This document shows positions 7,719 to 15,923 of a stretch of 55,133 nt of DNA, one piece after another. Position numbers and translations under genes: made by a program. Under the pieces are notes generated by a model. The model searched no databases and had not been told where the DNA came from. It saw nothing but the letters and a program-made list of their open reading frames with translations. Source of the stretch: JACQFK01 sp964619955 (GTDB lineage: Bacteria > Planctomycetota > MHYJ01 > JACPRB01); contig CAZUJF010000037.1 in NCBI GenBank assembly GCA_964619955.1, forward strand, positions 1-55,133, written 5' to 3'. Numbering within the stretch: position 1 is the stretch's first letter; each line of letters starts with the position of its first letter.

Positions 7719-9383
7719 CTACTCCGCGTAAAGGCCGTCGATGAGCGCGGCGTGGCGCCGCTCGACCTCGCGGCGCCGCACTTTCAGCGTGGGCGTCAGC
7801 TCGCCGCCCTCGAGCGTGAAATCCGCCTCCAGCACGGCGAAGCGCTTGATCTGCTCGTAGGAAGCCAGGCTGCGGTTGACGGCGTCGACGGCGTCCTGCA
7901 GCGCCTCCCGGGTGGCGCCCGGCGCGGGCACGAGCAGGGCGGACGGGAACTTGCGGTGCTCGCCCACGACGACGGCGTTGAGGATCCGCGGGTCCAGCTT
8001 CAGCCGGTTCTCGATCGGCTGGGGGGCGATGTATTTCCCGCCCGACGTCTTGAAGAGGTCCTTCTTGCGGTCGGTGATGCGGAGGAAGCCGGCCTCGTCG
8101 AACGCGCCGATGTCCCCGGTGGCCAGCCAGCCGTCGCGGAACATCGAGGCGGTCTCCTCCGGGCGCTTGTGGTAGCCCTTCATGATGTTGGGGCCCCGGG
8201 CGAGGATCTCGCCGTCCTCCGCGAGGCGGATCTCGACGCCCGGCAGCGGCGTGCCCACGGTGCCGAGGCGCGTGTTCCCCCAGCGGTTCAGCGTGAGCAC
8301 GGGGGAGGTCTCGGTGAGGCCGTAGCCCTCGAGGATCGGCAGGTTGATCGAGTGGAAGAACTCCGCGACCTCGCGGGAAAGGGCCCCGCCGCCGGAGATG
8401 AAGAAGCGCAGGCGGCCGCCGACGCGCGCGCCCAGCTTGTCGAGCACGAGGAGCCGCGCGAGCCGGTGCACGAGGCGGGCGCGCAGCGGGAGGCGGGCCC
8501 CCGAGCGCTGCAGCGCGGCCACGATGGCCCCCGCGCCCCGCGCCCATTCGAAAAGCGCGCGCTGCCAGGGTCTGCGCGCGGCGACGGCCTGGCGGATCTT
8601 CGCGTGGACCTTCTCGTAGAAGCGCGGCACGGCCGCCATCACCGTGGGCCGGACCTCGAGGAGGTTCTCGGGGACGCGGTCGACGTGCTCCGCGTGCGCG
8701 ATGCAGGCGCCCTTCCAGAAGAGCGCGTAATCCATGATGCGTTCGAAGCTGTGGCAGAGGGGCAGGAACGAGAGGACGACGTCGTCCCCCCGGCACGGCA
8801 CGACGCCGCAGCAGGCGAGCAGGTTCGACACGAGGTTGCGATGCGTGAGCATGACCCCCTTGGGAACCCCCGTCGTGCCCGACGTGTAGATCAGCGTGGC
8901 GACGTCGTCCTCCGCGGGCCGCGCGGGGGGCGGTTCCGGGGCGTCGCGGAGGAAGTCGGCGTAGTTCAGGGCGCCGTCCGCGGGCTCGAAGGAGACCACG
9001 AGGGGGATGAGGCCGCCGAGTTTCGCCGCCTGCTCCGCGTTCTCGACGAAGATCGCGCGGGCGTCCGAGTCGCGGAGGATGACCTGGACCTGCGCGGCGG
9101 GCAGCGTGGAGTAGAGGGGGACGTCGACGGCGCCGATGAGCTGGCAGGCGTAGTCGGCCTGGGCCCATTCGAGCCGGTTGTAGGACAGGATCGCGACGCG
9201 GTCGCCGGGCCGGATGCCGCGGGCCGCCAGGGCCCCGGCGCAGGCGCGCACCCCGCGGGCGAACTCGTCGGTGGCGACGGGAATCCAGGCGCCGGCCGTC
9301 TTCCGGAGGAAGCGGTCGGGGCGGGTGCAGCGCCGGACGCCGAGCTCGAAGAGTTCGGCGAGGGTCTTCGGGTCGCCGTCCAT
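7719..9383 (-). CDS. Long-chain acyl-CoA synthetase (AMP-forming)
   Basis: A 554-residue adenylate-forming enzyme. The P-loop-like AMP motif YTSGTTGVPKG is at 166-176; later come FFISGGGALSREVAEFFHS, EGYGLTETSP and the hinge region WLATGDIGAFDEAGFLRITDRKKDLFKTSGGKYI. The shape matches FadD15-type long-chain fatty acid CoA ligases, which activate fatty acids with ATP and CoA at the membrane. The start at 9383 lies close behind a GGAG; the open frame extends further upstream to 9578 but that part is antisense to the lipoprotein gene. Divergent from that lipoprotein gene with 60 bp between starts. Confidence 0.93.
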   Translation of the reverse strand: MDGDPKTLAELFELGVRRCTRPDRFLRKTAGAWIPVATDEFARGVRACAGALAARGIRPGDRVAILSYNRLEWAQADYACQLIGAVDVPLYSTLPAAQVQVILRDSDARAIFVENAEQAAKLGGLIPLVVSFEPADGALNYADFLRDAPEPPPARPAEDDVATLIYTSGTTGVPKGVMLTHRNLVSNLLACCGVVPCRGDDVVLSFLPLCHSFERIMDYALFWKGACIAHAEHVDRVPENLLEVRPTVMAAVPRFYEKVHAKIRQAVAARRPWQRALFEWARGAGAIVAALQRSGARLPLRARLVHRLARLLVLDKLGARVGGRLRFFISGGGALSREVAEFFHSINLPILEGYGLTETSPVLTLNRWGNTRLGTVGTPLPGVEIRLAEDGEILARGPNIMKGYHKRPEETASMFRDGWLATGDIGAFDEAGFLRITDRKKDLFKTSGGKYIAPQPIENRLKLDPRILNAVVVGEHRKFPSALLVPAPGATREALQDAVDAVNRSLASYEQIKRFAVLEADFTLEGGELTPTLKVRRREVERRHAALIDGLYAE

Positions 9384-9430
9384 GGGCTCCGGTCTACCAG
9401 AAAGGGGTTGCGGCTCACAAGCGGCGGGCA

Positions 9431-9443
9431 TAGGATGATTTTC
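9431..9443 (+). promoter_or_regulatory. Candidate -10 box or weak SD before the lipoprotein gene
   Basis: TAGGAT at 9431-9436 is 7 bases before the ATG at 9444. The same bases contain AGGA, so they could act either as a leaderless -10 or as a weak ribosome-binding site. Confidence 0.35.
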
Positions 9444-10082
9444 ATGCGCCGCGCTTTTCTCCTGCCCCTCGTCCTCGGCGGCTGTTTCTGGGGCGGCGGG
9501 GAGGCCAGCCGCGTGGAGGACCTCGCCGCGAACCCCGGGCGCCCCGCCGCCGCCCTGGCGGCCGTTCCGGACCGGCACCCCTACGGGGATCCCGCGGGCT
9601 ATCGCACGGGCCAGTGGGCGACGTATCGCGAGGGGAACCGCACGATCACCCTCGCGGTGACGGGGGAGGAGGCCGGCGCCGTGTGGGTGGAGGTGATCGA
9701 GGAGGGCGAGCCGCGGCTGGTGAGCGCGCGGCTGACGGCGAGGAGCGGCGAGGTGCTGCGCGCCTTCGGGGGGGAGGCGGGGGGCGCGGGGTCGCCCCAG
9801 CGGCTGATCCAGGCCGCCGCCCCGGCCGCGCGCGGAGAGGGGACGGAGTCCGTGAAGGACGGGACCGTGACGGTGGACGGCCGCAGTCTGGGCTGCCGCA
9901 CCGCGACGCGCCGCACGGAGGACCTGGAAGGCCGGGTGCGCGAGGAGGTCTCGGTGTGGAGTCCCGCGGTGCCGCCCCTATACGCCGGCAGCCCTCACGG
10001 GGGGTTGGTACGCCGGGGGGCCGCGCTGGAACTGCTCAAATTCGGCGCGGACGCCCGTCCGTCGCTGCAGACCCCGAAGTAG
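9444..10082 (+). CDS. Hypothetical lipoprotein
   Basis: A 212-residue protein that I do not recognise. MRRAFLLPLVLGGC is a lipoprotein signal with a clear lipobox ending at Cys14. The mature part contains YRTGQWATYREGNRTITLAVTGEE and reads as a small beta-rich domain of the kind found in lipoproteins that process an input value, but no catalytic motif is visible. An ATG three codons upstream (9435) is possible; 9444 fits the lipobox better. It ends 3 bp from the converging 131-residue protein gene. Confidence 0.78.
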   Translation: MRRAFLLPLVLGGCFWGGGEASRVEDLAANPGRPAAALAAVPDRHPYGDPAGYRTGQWATYREGNRTITLAVTGEEAGAVWVEVIEEGEPRLVSARLTARSGEVLRAFGGEAGGAGSPQRLIQAAAPAARGEGTESVKDGTVTVDGRSLGCRTATRRTEDLEGRVREEVSVWSPAVPPLYAGSPHGGLVRRGAALELLKFGADARPSLQTPK

Positions 10083-10085
10083 GGG

Positions 10086-10481
10086 TCAGCGCTTGCAGGG
10101 GCAGGGCGCGGTCCCGACCGCGTGCAGGCGCCAGAAGTTGCCCCGCGCGTCCGTGATGAAACAGTACAGGAGCGTGTTCATCCGCACGTTCATGTGGGCC
10201 GGGTCCCCGGGGCAGGGCAGGGCCTCGATCTCGCCCGCGGCGGCCGGCAGCGCGTACTGGGCGGCGAAGTCGCGGTCGCTGTAGTCCTTGCCGTTCCAGC
10301 TCACCCGCGGCGCGAGCAGGCGCAGGGCCTGGTCGCGCTTGCCCCGGACGATCGCCGTGTGGAAGTTCGTGAACGACCAGCGGACTGAATTCTCCGGCTT
10401 CTTCCAGTAGTTCACGGCGAAGAGGGCGAGGGCGGAGCCGAGGGCGAGCAGGCCGAGGACCCAATAGCGGCCGTTTCTCAA
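10086..10481 (-). CDS. Hypothetical membrane-anchored protein
   Basis: A 131-residue protein with one N-terminal hydrophobic segment (residues about 6-24, WVLGLLALGSALALFAVNYW) and a soluble remainder ending in a Cys-rich tail, CPCKR. I do not recognise the family. It starts with TTG, and the TTGA overlaps the stop of the upstream membrane-protein gene by 4 bases, so translation is probably coupled. It is the third gene of the PP2C phosphatase operon. Confidence 0.75.
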   Translation of the reverse strand: MRNGRYWVLGLLALGSALALFAVNYWKKPENSVRWSFTNFHTAIVRGKRDQALRLLAPRVSWNGKDYSDRDFAAQYALPAAAGEIEALPCPGDPAHMNVRMNTLLYCFITDARGNFWRLHAVGTAPCPCKR

Positions 10482-10858
10482 GGGAGGCGGGTCTCCTCAA
10501 GGTTCTTCTGCACGACGATCAGGAAGGCCGCGAAGAGGCCGATGGCGGCAAGAAAGGCGGCGATGTTCAGCTTGAGGGCGAGGGATTTCCGCTCGCAGGC
10601 GATCTCCTTCATGAGCAGGCCCACGATGAGGAGCATGATGCAGGCGACGAAGACGGGGACGGGCAGGGAGAGGAAGAGGTCCGCGGCGGGGGGGATGTGG
10701 GCGGGGATGAGCGCGTCGGCGATGCGGTCCAGGCGGTGCCGGATGCGCAGGGCGTGGAAGAGGAAGGCGCCGTACGCCACGACGTCGGCCCCGAGCATGA
10801 CGAGGCTGGCGACGATCACCGAGGGCTTTTCGTCGGGGGTGCTGACGGCGGGGGGCAC
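10478..10858 (-). CDS. Hypothetical integral membrane protein
   Basis: A 126-residue protein with three predicted membrane helices (around residues 15-35, 66-84 and 95-115: VIVASLVMLGADVVAYGAFL, PVFVACIMLLIVGLLM and NIAAFLAAIGLFAAFLIVV). Family unknown. GTG start with AGGA six bases upstream. It begins only 8 bp after the stop of the PP2C phosphatase gene and overlaps the next gene by 4 bp, so the three genes likely form an operon; whether the membrane protein is a sensor for the phosphatase is inference. Confidence 0.78.
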   Translation of the reverse strand: MPPAVSTPDEKPSVIVASLVMLGADVVAYGAFLFHALRIRHRLDRIADALIPAHIPPAADLFLSLPVPVFVACIMLLIVGLLMKEIACERKSLALKLNIAAFLAAIGLFAAFLIVVQKNLEETRLP

Positions 10859-10866
10859 GGCGCTTC

Positions 10867-11874
10867 CTAGCCTTCGATGATGGGCTCTTTGGCGCTTTCT
10901 TCCTCGGCGACCGTGCGGCCCGTGACGATGGTGATGTCGTCGTGCTGGGGCGCGCCGCCCTGGTGGGCCTCGAGCTCGTTGACGAGCAGGGAGAGGAATT
11001 CGCTGGAGCTGCGTTCGCCGAGCTGCTTGGTGCGGAGGTAGAAGCGGTTCTGGCCGAAGAGCTCCTGGTTGGAGTTCATGGCCTCGATGACGCCGTCCGT
11101 GTAGAGCACGTAGCGGTCGCCCGTGAAGAGCTGGATCTTCTGCTCCTTGAGGGTGCGTTCGAAGAGGGGGCCCTTGTCGATGCCGAGGGCGAGGCCGTTG
11201 GGGTTGACCAGGTGGCAGGTGTTGGAGGCCTTGCGCCAGAGCACCATCGGGTTGTGGCCGGCGGACACGCAGGTCAGCACGGCCTTCTGCAGCGAGAGGA
11301 TGACGTAGTACATCGTGACGAACATGCCGCGCTTGATGTCGTTGTAGAGGACGCGGTTGACGCGGCCGAGGGCCTCCGCGGGGGAGAGCGTCCGGGACGC
11401 CTCGCTCTTCATGAGCGCGCGGGTCTCCGTCATGACGATCGAGCCGGGGATGCCCTTGCCCGAGACGTCGGCGACGAGGATGCCGAGGTTGTCCGAGTCG
11501 ATCTCGATGAAGTCGTAGTAGTCGCCGCCGACCTCCTGGGAGGGGCGGTAGTACGCGGAGACGTCGTAGCCGGGGATCTGGGGCACCTTGCGCGGGAGGA
11601 GGTTGGCCTGGAGCTCCTCGGCGATGGCCAGCTCGTGGTCGAGCATCTTCCGCTCGACGTCGGAGAGGTCCTCCCCGGCGCCCTTGTTCTTGAGCAGGCC
11701 CATGCGCTGGCGCAGGGCGAGGCGGCGCTGGGCCTTGAGCCGGAGCAGTTCCACGGAGGAGCCGGAGCCGCCGAGGGCGGGCATCGGCGCGGGCGTGTGC
11801 GTGGCCCGACGATCGATCTTCCGCCCCACCAGCGGCCGCTTGATCGGCCGGTTGCCGCGTCCGTGAAAGGACAT
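10867..11874 (-). CDS. PP2C-type (SpoIIE/RsbU) protein serine phosphatase
   Basis: A 335-residue protein with a basic N-terminus, a coiled segment (about 41-95) ending in EELQANLLPRKVPQIPGYD, the usual linker before SpoIIE phosphatase domains, and a PP2C domain. Metal-ligand motifs are present: GGDYYDF (Asp118), LVADVSGKG (Asp136), VLYTDGVIEA and the terminal QHDDITIV. Such enzymes dephosphorylate anti-sigma-antagonist proteins in partner-switching systems, but no antagonist or anti-sigma gene lies nearby. Start at 11874; the longer frame to 11919 would run through the promoter box. Confidence 0.92.
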   Translation of the reverse strand: MSFHGRGNRPIKRPLVGRKIDRRATHTPAPMPALGGSGSSVELLRLKAQRRLALRQRMGLLKNKGAGEDLSDVERKMLDHELAIAEELQANLLPRKVPQIPGYDVSAYYRPSQEVGGDYYDFIEIDSDNLGILVADVSGKGIPGSIVMTETRALMKSEASRTLSPAEALGRVNRVLYNDIKRGMFVTMYYVILSLQKAVLTCVSAGHNPMVLWRKASNTCHLVNPNGLALGIDKGPLFERTLKEQKIQLFTGDRYVLYTDGVIEAMNSNQELFGQNRFYLRTKQLGERSSSEFLSLLVNELEAHQGGAPQHDDITIVTGRTVAEEESAKEPIIEG

Positions 11875-11915
11875 AAGTCGGGGGCCATTATAGGCCTGCG
11901 GGAAAGGGGGCACCA
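11875..11915 (-). promoter_or_regulatory. Near-leaderless promoter of the phosphatase operon
   Basis: A perfect TATAAT at 11892-11887 lies 12 bases before the ATG at 11874, with TTGGTG 18 bases further upstream. No ribosome-binding site is present, so the leader would be only a few bases long. Confidence 0.6.
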
Positions 11916-11951
11916 ACACAAATCCGCGGCGGACTATTTTCCGGCGGCGCC

Positions 11952-11979
11952 TTGCTTCCCGGCCGGGGCGGGGTACACT
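11952..11979 (+). promoter_or_regulatory. Candidate promoter of the cyclic-nucleotide-domain gene
   Basis: TTGCTT (11952-11957), a 16-base spacer and TACACT (11974-11979) precede the ATG at 12008 by 28 bases. It is arranged back to back with the phosphatase promoter. Confidence 0.45.
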
Positions 11980-12007
11980 TCGAAAACCGCTGCTGCGAGT
12001 TTCATCG

Positions 12008-12478
12008 ATGCCATCCGTTCCTGCCGACCTCCTGCGCTCGATCTCGATCTTCTCCGCTTTGGACGGCGAGGATTCCGCCGCCCTGGCGGCTCTGGCGCGC
12101 GAGACCTCCTACCGGAAGGGCGACGCGGTCTTCGTCGAGAGCGATCCCGCCGGCGACCTCTACCTGGTCCTTTCCGGCGTCGTCGAAATCTTCCGCCAGG
12201 CCCCCGGGGAAGCGCGCCCCATCGCGCTCGCCCGCCTCGAGCGGGGGGACGTGCTGGGCGAGATCTCCCTCTTCGACGGCGGCCGCCGTTCCGCCTCGGC
12301 CTCCGCCGCGGTCACCCCCGAGACGCGCCTGGCGGTCTGGGACGCCGGGGCCTTCCGGCGCTACCTCCAGGACCGGCCCCGCGCGGGCCTCTCGATCCTC
12401 TCCGCCCTGCTCGGCCAGATGGGCCGCCGCCTCCGCCAGACCAGCGAGGTGGTCCACACCCTGGTCCGCGCGTTGTAG
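12008..12478 (+). CDS. Cyclic nucleotide-binding domain protein
   Basis: A 156-residue protein consisting of one CRP-type effector-binding domain: SISIFSALDGEDSAALAAL, KGDAVFVESDPAGDLYLVLSG and the phosphate-binding-cassette region GDVLGEISLFDGGRRSASA, followed by a helix. The usual CRP helix-turn-helix is absent, so it is a stand-alone cNMP-type sensor module rather than a transcription factor. Ligand is unproven. It is transcribed away from the PP2C phosphatase, from a shared 130-bp control region, which suggests a related signalling role. Confidence 0.88.
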   Translation: MPSVPADLLRSISIFSALDGEDSAALAALARETSYRKGDAVFVESDPAGDLYLVLSGVVEIFRQAPGEARPIALARLERGDVLGEISLFDGGRRSASASAAVTPETRLAVWDAGAFRRYLQDRPRAGLSILSALLGQMGRRLRQTSEVVHTLVRAL

Positions 12479-12485
12479 CGGCGGG

Positions 12486-12520
12486 CCGCCCTCGCCTGAA
12501 GTCATCCCGACGAGGCGGCT
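12486..12520. terminator. Candidate bidirectional hairpin between convergent genes
   Basis: GCCGCCCTCG and CGAGGCGGC can pair with one bulged C across the gap between the converging genes ending at 12478 and 12519. There is no T tract, so this is a weak call. Confidence 0.3.
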
Positions 12521-13226
12521 ATTTCCGCGCGGGCCCGAGCTCCTTCGCCTTGCGCAGGAACTTCTCGCCGAAGGCCTGGAAGGACTGCGCCCGCGAGCGG
12601 CGGATGGCGACCTCGTCGCGGGCGTGGACGAACGAGGCGACCGTCCCGCCCCGCCCCTCCGCCACCGCCGTCAGGTAGACGTACTCGTTGCGGTTGTCGA
12701 AGAGCACCCCCTCGGTGATCGTCAGGGCCTCCCGCTCATGGCCGGGGACCAGCCACGCCCCGATGATCGTGAGGTCGAACAGACTCATGGGGTTGACGGA
12801 ACGCTCCACGTCGGTGACGGTCCCGAGGAGGAGCACCGCATCGGCCCGGCAGCGCGCGGCGGCGACCCGGATGCTCTTGAGGTACTCCTTCGGATGCGAC
12901 TCCGAACGCCGCTCCAGCAGCATGGAGGGGAGCAGGAAGCACTCGCTGACCACGCCGGCCTGCTGCAACCCCTCGGCCCAGGCCTCGATCTGGCGAAGCT
13001 CCTCGTCGCTGGAGGGCTCCGACCTCCAGCTGGCGGGCGGCGCGACGGCCAGCCGGAACTTCGGGGGGAGCTGGGGCTTGAGCTGCTCGATCTTCAGGAC
13101 GTCCTGGTCCGTGAAGAGCGGCTCGTCCTGCCGGAGGCGGGCGATCATCTCCGTGCGGTCGAATTCGTGCTGACCGCAGCCCCAGGCTGCCAGGGACAGG
13201 ACCAGGGCGACGGGGGCGGTTTTCAT
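12519..13226 (-). CDS. Hypothetical lipoprotein
   Basis: A 235-residue protein with a lipoprotein signal: MKTAPVALVLSLAAWGC, lipid Cys17. The mature part includes FRLAVAPPASW, ARCRADAVLLLGTVTDVERS and VYLTAVAEGRGG, resembling outer-membrane-associated lipoproteins that share a nucleotide-free Rossmann-like repeat; I do not assign a function. The ATG at 13226 has a strong ribosome-binding site (GAGGAGGTG). It is a single gene, converging with the cyclic-nucleotide-domain gene. Confidence 0.8.
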   Translation of the reverse strand: MKTAPVALVLSLAAWGCGQHEFDRTEMIARLRQDEPLFTDQDVLKIEQLKPQLPPKFRLAVAPPASWRSEPSSDEELRQIEAWAEGLQQAGVVSECFLLPSMLLERRSESHPKEYLKSIRVAAARCRADAVLLLGTVTDVERSVNPMSLFDLTIIGAWLVPGHEREALTITEGVLFDNRNEYVYLTAVAEGRGGTVASFVHARDEVAIRRSRAQSFQAFGEKFLRKAKELGPARK

Positions 13227-13307
13227 CCGGACACCTCCTCGAGCGGCACTCGCGCCGCTCCTGGAGCGAAACGGACCGCCGAAAGGTTCACGGAATCCGT
13301 CCGGGCG

Positions 13308-13341
13308 AAAAAAAACCCGGCGCCCGTTTCCGGGCGCCGGG
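13308..13341 (-). terminator. Intrinsic terminator of the lysA-HEAT operon
   Basis: On the minus strand a perfect 11-bp GC stem (13341-13331 pairing with 13326-13316, loop GAAA) is followed by eight Ts (13315-13308). It begins 19 bp after the stop codon of the HEAT-repeat gene. Confidence 0.95.
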
Positions 13342-13360
13342 TTCCTTGGATGATCCCGGT

Positions 13361-15877
13361 TTACGGGTCCTCGGCCGTCACGGTCTCGCGCTCGATGCGG
13401 CGGACCTTCGAGACGTCCAGGCGCGCGGGGTTCTGCAGCGTCGCGTTGCCGAGCGCCTCGGCGCAGTTGAACTCGATGTCGACGTCGCCGTCCTTGAGGT
13501 TCTTCTTGAGGACCTCGAAGACCTCGTTCGAGGGGGTCACGCCCGTCAGGCGGAAGATGCCCGAGAGGGCCTTGGCGCAGGCCAGGCGCACGCCCTTCTG
13601 GCGGGCGGCGCGCTCCGCGTCGGCGTCCTTGTCGGAGACCACCTTCGCCAGCACGTCGATGCCGCGCTGGTCGCCGTAGCGGCCCAGGGCCCGCGCGGCG
13701 GGGATGCGGATGAAGTCCTCGCGCAGGGGCTCCGGCGCGACCGTCTTGACCAGGGCCTCGACCGCGTCGCGGTACGGGTACAGCGTGTTGGTGGGGTCGA
13801 TCGACGCGAGCGTCTCGGCGGCGGACTTGGCCAGGAGGTCGGCGCGGTTCTTGGAGTCCTTCTTGGCCTCCTCGGAGTCGAAGAGCTTGTCGAAGAGGGC
13901 CTGGAGGTCCAGCTTGTGGGCCTCGCGTCCGATGGCCGCGGCGGCCGTGCCCTTCTCCTGGAATTCCTTCTGGGCGTCCGCGACCTCGGCCGCGGTGTCG
14001 CCCAGCACGATGCGGGGGATGTTGCGGGTCCGGACGTCGTCGCGCAGCGTGTCGAAGACCGTCTCGACGATCTCCTTCTTGGTGTCGGACTCCTTGAAGT
14101 AGACCTGGCCGCAGATCTTCTTCTGGATGATGATCACGTCCTCGGTGGGGAACTGCTTGGCCTTGATCACGCCCTCGGTGCCCGAGGACGCGAAGACCGG
14201 GAACACGTTGATCGAGGTGAGCAGCTTGCGGAAGCCGTTCACGAAGTTCCGGTCGGCGTCGTCCTGCACGTCGTAGACGACGAGCGCGACGCGCACGCCC
14301 TGTTCGCCGAGGGCGTCGACCAGGTTCGGCATGACCAGTTCCATGCCCAGCTTGCGGCGCTGGGGGTTCAGGGCGACCATCGCCTGGGCCGCGGCGTAGC
14401 GGACGCGCTTGTCCTCGTTGGTGAGGGCGTCGATGAGCGGGGCGCCCATCGTGCCGTCGCTGCCGGCGGCGGCGCTGCCGACGGTCTGGTCGCGCGGGGG
14501 CTGCGGCGTGCCTTCGGGGGCCGCGGCCGGGGCGGGCAGGTCGTCCGCGCGGCCCATCTCGGCGATCGCCTCGATCGCGCTCTTGGCCACGAGGGCGTTG
14601 CCGTCCTGCAGGGAGCGGGACAGCGCCTCATAGAGGAACTTCTTGCCGGGCAGCTGGCCGAGCACGCGGGCCCGCAGCATCTTGGCGTTCTTGTTGTAGT
14701 AGTCCATCACGACCTTCTCGGCGGCGCCGAAGTCGGCCGCGGCGACCAGGGCGTCGCCCGCCGTCTTCACGGAGGCGTCGCTCAGGCCCTCGATGTCGCG
14801 GAGCAGCTTGACCAGCCCCTCCTTGGAGACCTCCTCGACGCGCAGGGCGTCGAGGGCGCTTTCCACGCCGGCGCGGGACTCGAGGTCCTGCGCGAAGTGC
14901 ACGGCGGCCAGGAGGCTCCAGGCCGAGAAGCCGGTCGCCTTGTCCGTGTAATTGGGGTCGAGCTCCAGCAGGTCGTAGAGGGCCTCCTCCGCGAGCTGCT
15001 CGTTGTAGGTCATGCGCGCGACCTTGCGCTCGGTGAGCACGTCCTTCTCGGCGTCCCACTTCCAGATCAGGAAATGGCGCTGGAAGGAGAGGATCACCGA
15101 CGAGTGGCTGTAGTAGTACTTCATCGCCAGCTCGTAGTAGTAGTCCGCCGCCTTGCGCAGGGCCGCGCTGTCGCGGCCGCGGATGATCTTGCGCAGGGCC
15201 TCGTCCGCGAACTTCTTGACGTTCGCCGACTCGTTGGCCGACTCGACGAGGCGCTTGAGGGCGGGGATGGCGCGCTCGTCCTTGATGTTGCCCAGCACGA
15301 TGGCCGCGTTCTGGCGGGCGAACTCCTTCTTGGAGTCCAGCGCCTCGACGACCGCGAGCGAGCTGTCGACGCCCATCTCCGTGAGGAGGAGCATGACGCG
15401 CGAGCGGTACTGGTCCTGCTGCTCGTCCGCGAGGGCGCCGATCACGAAGCGGACGGCCCAGGGGCCGAAGTTCTTCAGGTGCCAGAAGCCGTTGCGCCAG
15501 ACCACGTGGTCGGAGCTCTTGAGGTCCTCGATGTACTTGAGCACCACGGCCTTGCCCTCGCGGAGGGGTTCGCCGGGCTTGGCGAGCTCCATGAGGCGGC
15601 GGCCGGTGTCCTGCATCTTGCGGTCGGCGTCGTTCATCATGCGGCCGATCATGTCCTCGCCGGCGCGCTTGATGAAGGCGTAGACCTGGTCGCTGGAGGG
15701 CTTCATCTGGAAGGCCTCCTCGAACTTCGAGGACGCCTCGGGGTACTTGCCCCGCTTGTAGAGCTCGGTGCCCTCCTGGAGGAGCTGGCGGATCTTGTCG
15801 CCCAGCGACTCATCCTGCGCCATCACGGGCAGGACGAAGGCGGCCAGCAGAGACACGCAGACCAGGCGCTTGAACAT
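13361..15877 (-). CDS. Secreted TPR/HEAT-repeat protein
   Basis: An 838-residue protein with a signal peptide (MFKRLVCVSLLAAFVLPVMA, cleavage before QDE). The start of the mature part is TPR-like (GTELYKRGKYPEASSKFEEAF), and most of the rest is HEAT-like helical pairs, e.g. EFARQNAAIVLGNIKDERA, KRVRYAAAQAMVAL and AARALGRYGDQRGIDVLAKV. A segment around residues 450-560 (VRVALVVYDVQDDADRNFVN and VFPVFASSGTEGVIKAK) does not look repetitive and may be a separate alpha/beta domain. Probably a periplasmic scaffold; partner unknown. Start chosen by the signal peptide and a GGGGAG seven bases upstream. It follows lysA by 46 bp and ends at a strong terminator. Confidence 0.85.
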   Translation of the reverse strand: MFKRLVCVSLLAAFVLPVMAQDESLGDKIRQLLQEGTELYKRGKYPEASSKFEEAFQMKPSSDQVYAFIKRAGEDMIGRMMNDADRKMQDTGRRLMELAKPGEPLREGKAVVLKYIEDLKSSDHVVWRNGFWHLKNFGPWAVRFVIGALADEQQDQYRSRVMLLLTEMGVDSSLAVVEALDSKKEFARQNAAIVLGNIKDERAIPALKRLVESANESANVKKFADEALRKIIRGRDSAALRKAADYYYELAMKYYYSHSSVILSFQRHFLIWKWDAEKDVLTERKVARMTYNEQLAEEALYDLLELDPNYTDKATGFSAWSLLAAVHFAQDLESRAGVESALDALRVEEVSKEGLVKLLRDIEGLSDASVKTAGDALVAAADFGAAEKVVMDYYNKNAKMLRARVLGQLPGKKFLYEALSRSLQDGNALVAKSAIEAIAEMGRADDLPAPAAAPEGTPQPPRDQTVGSAAAGSDGTMGAPLIDALTNEDKRVRYAAAQAMVALNPQRRKLGMELVMPNLVDALGEQGVRVALVVYDVQDDADRNFVNGFRKLLTSINVFPVFASSGTEGVIKAKQFPTEDVIIIQKKICGQVYFKESDTKKEIVETVFDTLRDDVRTRNIPRIVLGDTAAEVADAQKEFQEKGTAAAAIGREAHKLDLQALFDKLFDSEEAKKDSKNRADLLAKSAAETLASIDPTNTLYPYRDAVEALVKTVAPEPLREDFIRIPAARALGRYGDQRGIDVLAKVVSDKDADAERAARQKGVRLACAKALSGIFRLTGVTPSNEVFEVLKKNLKDGDVDIEFNCAEALGNATLQNPARLDVSKVRRIERETVTAEDP

Positions 15878-15923
15878 GTCAATTCTCCCCTGTGAACCCC
15901 GTTGATTCTCGCCGGGCGACACC

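Noticed and set aside
7593..9443. Plus-strand open frame running into the lipoprotein gene, opposite the acyl-CoA ligase
   Set aside because: Upstream of 9435 it is antisense to the ligase gene, and only the last 212 codons carry a lipoprotein signal and protein-like composition.
13346..15895. 849-codon plus-strand open frame opposite the HEAT-repeat gene
   Set aside because: Arg/Val/Gly-biased shadow frame; the opposite strand has a signal peptide, ribosome-binding site and terminator.
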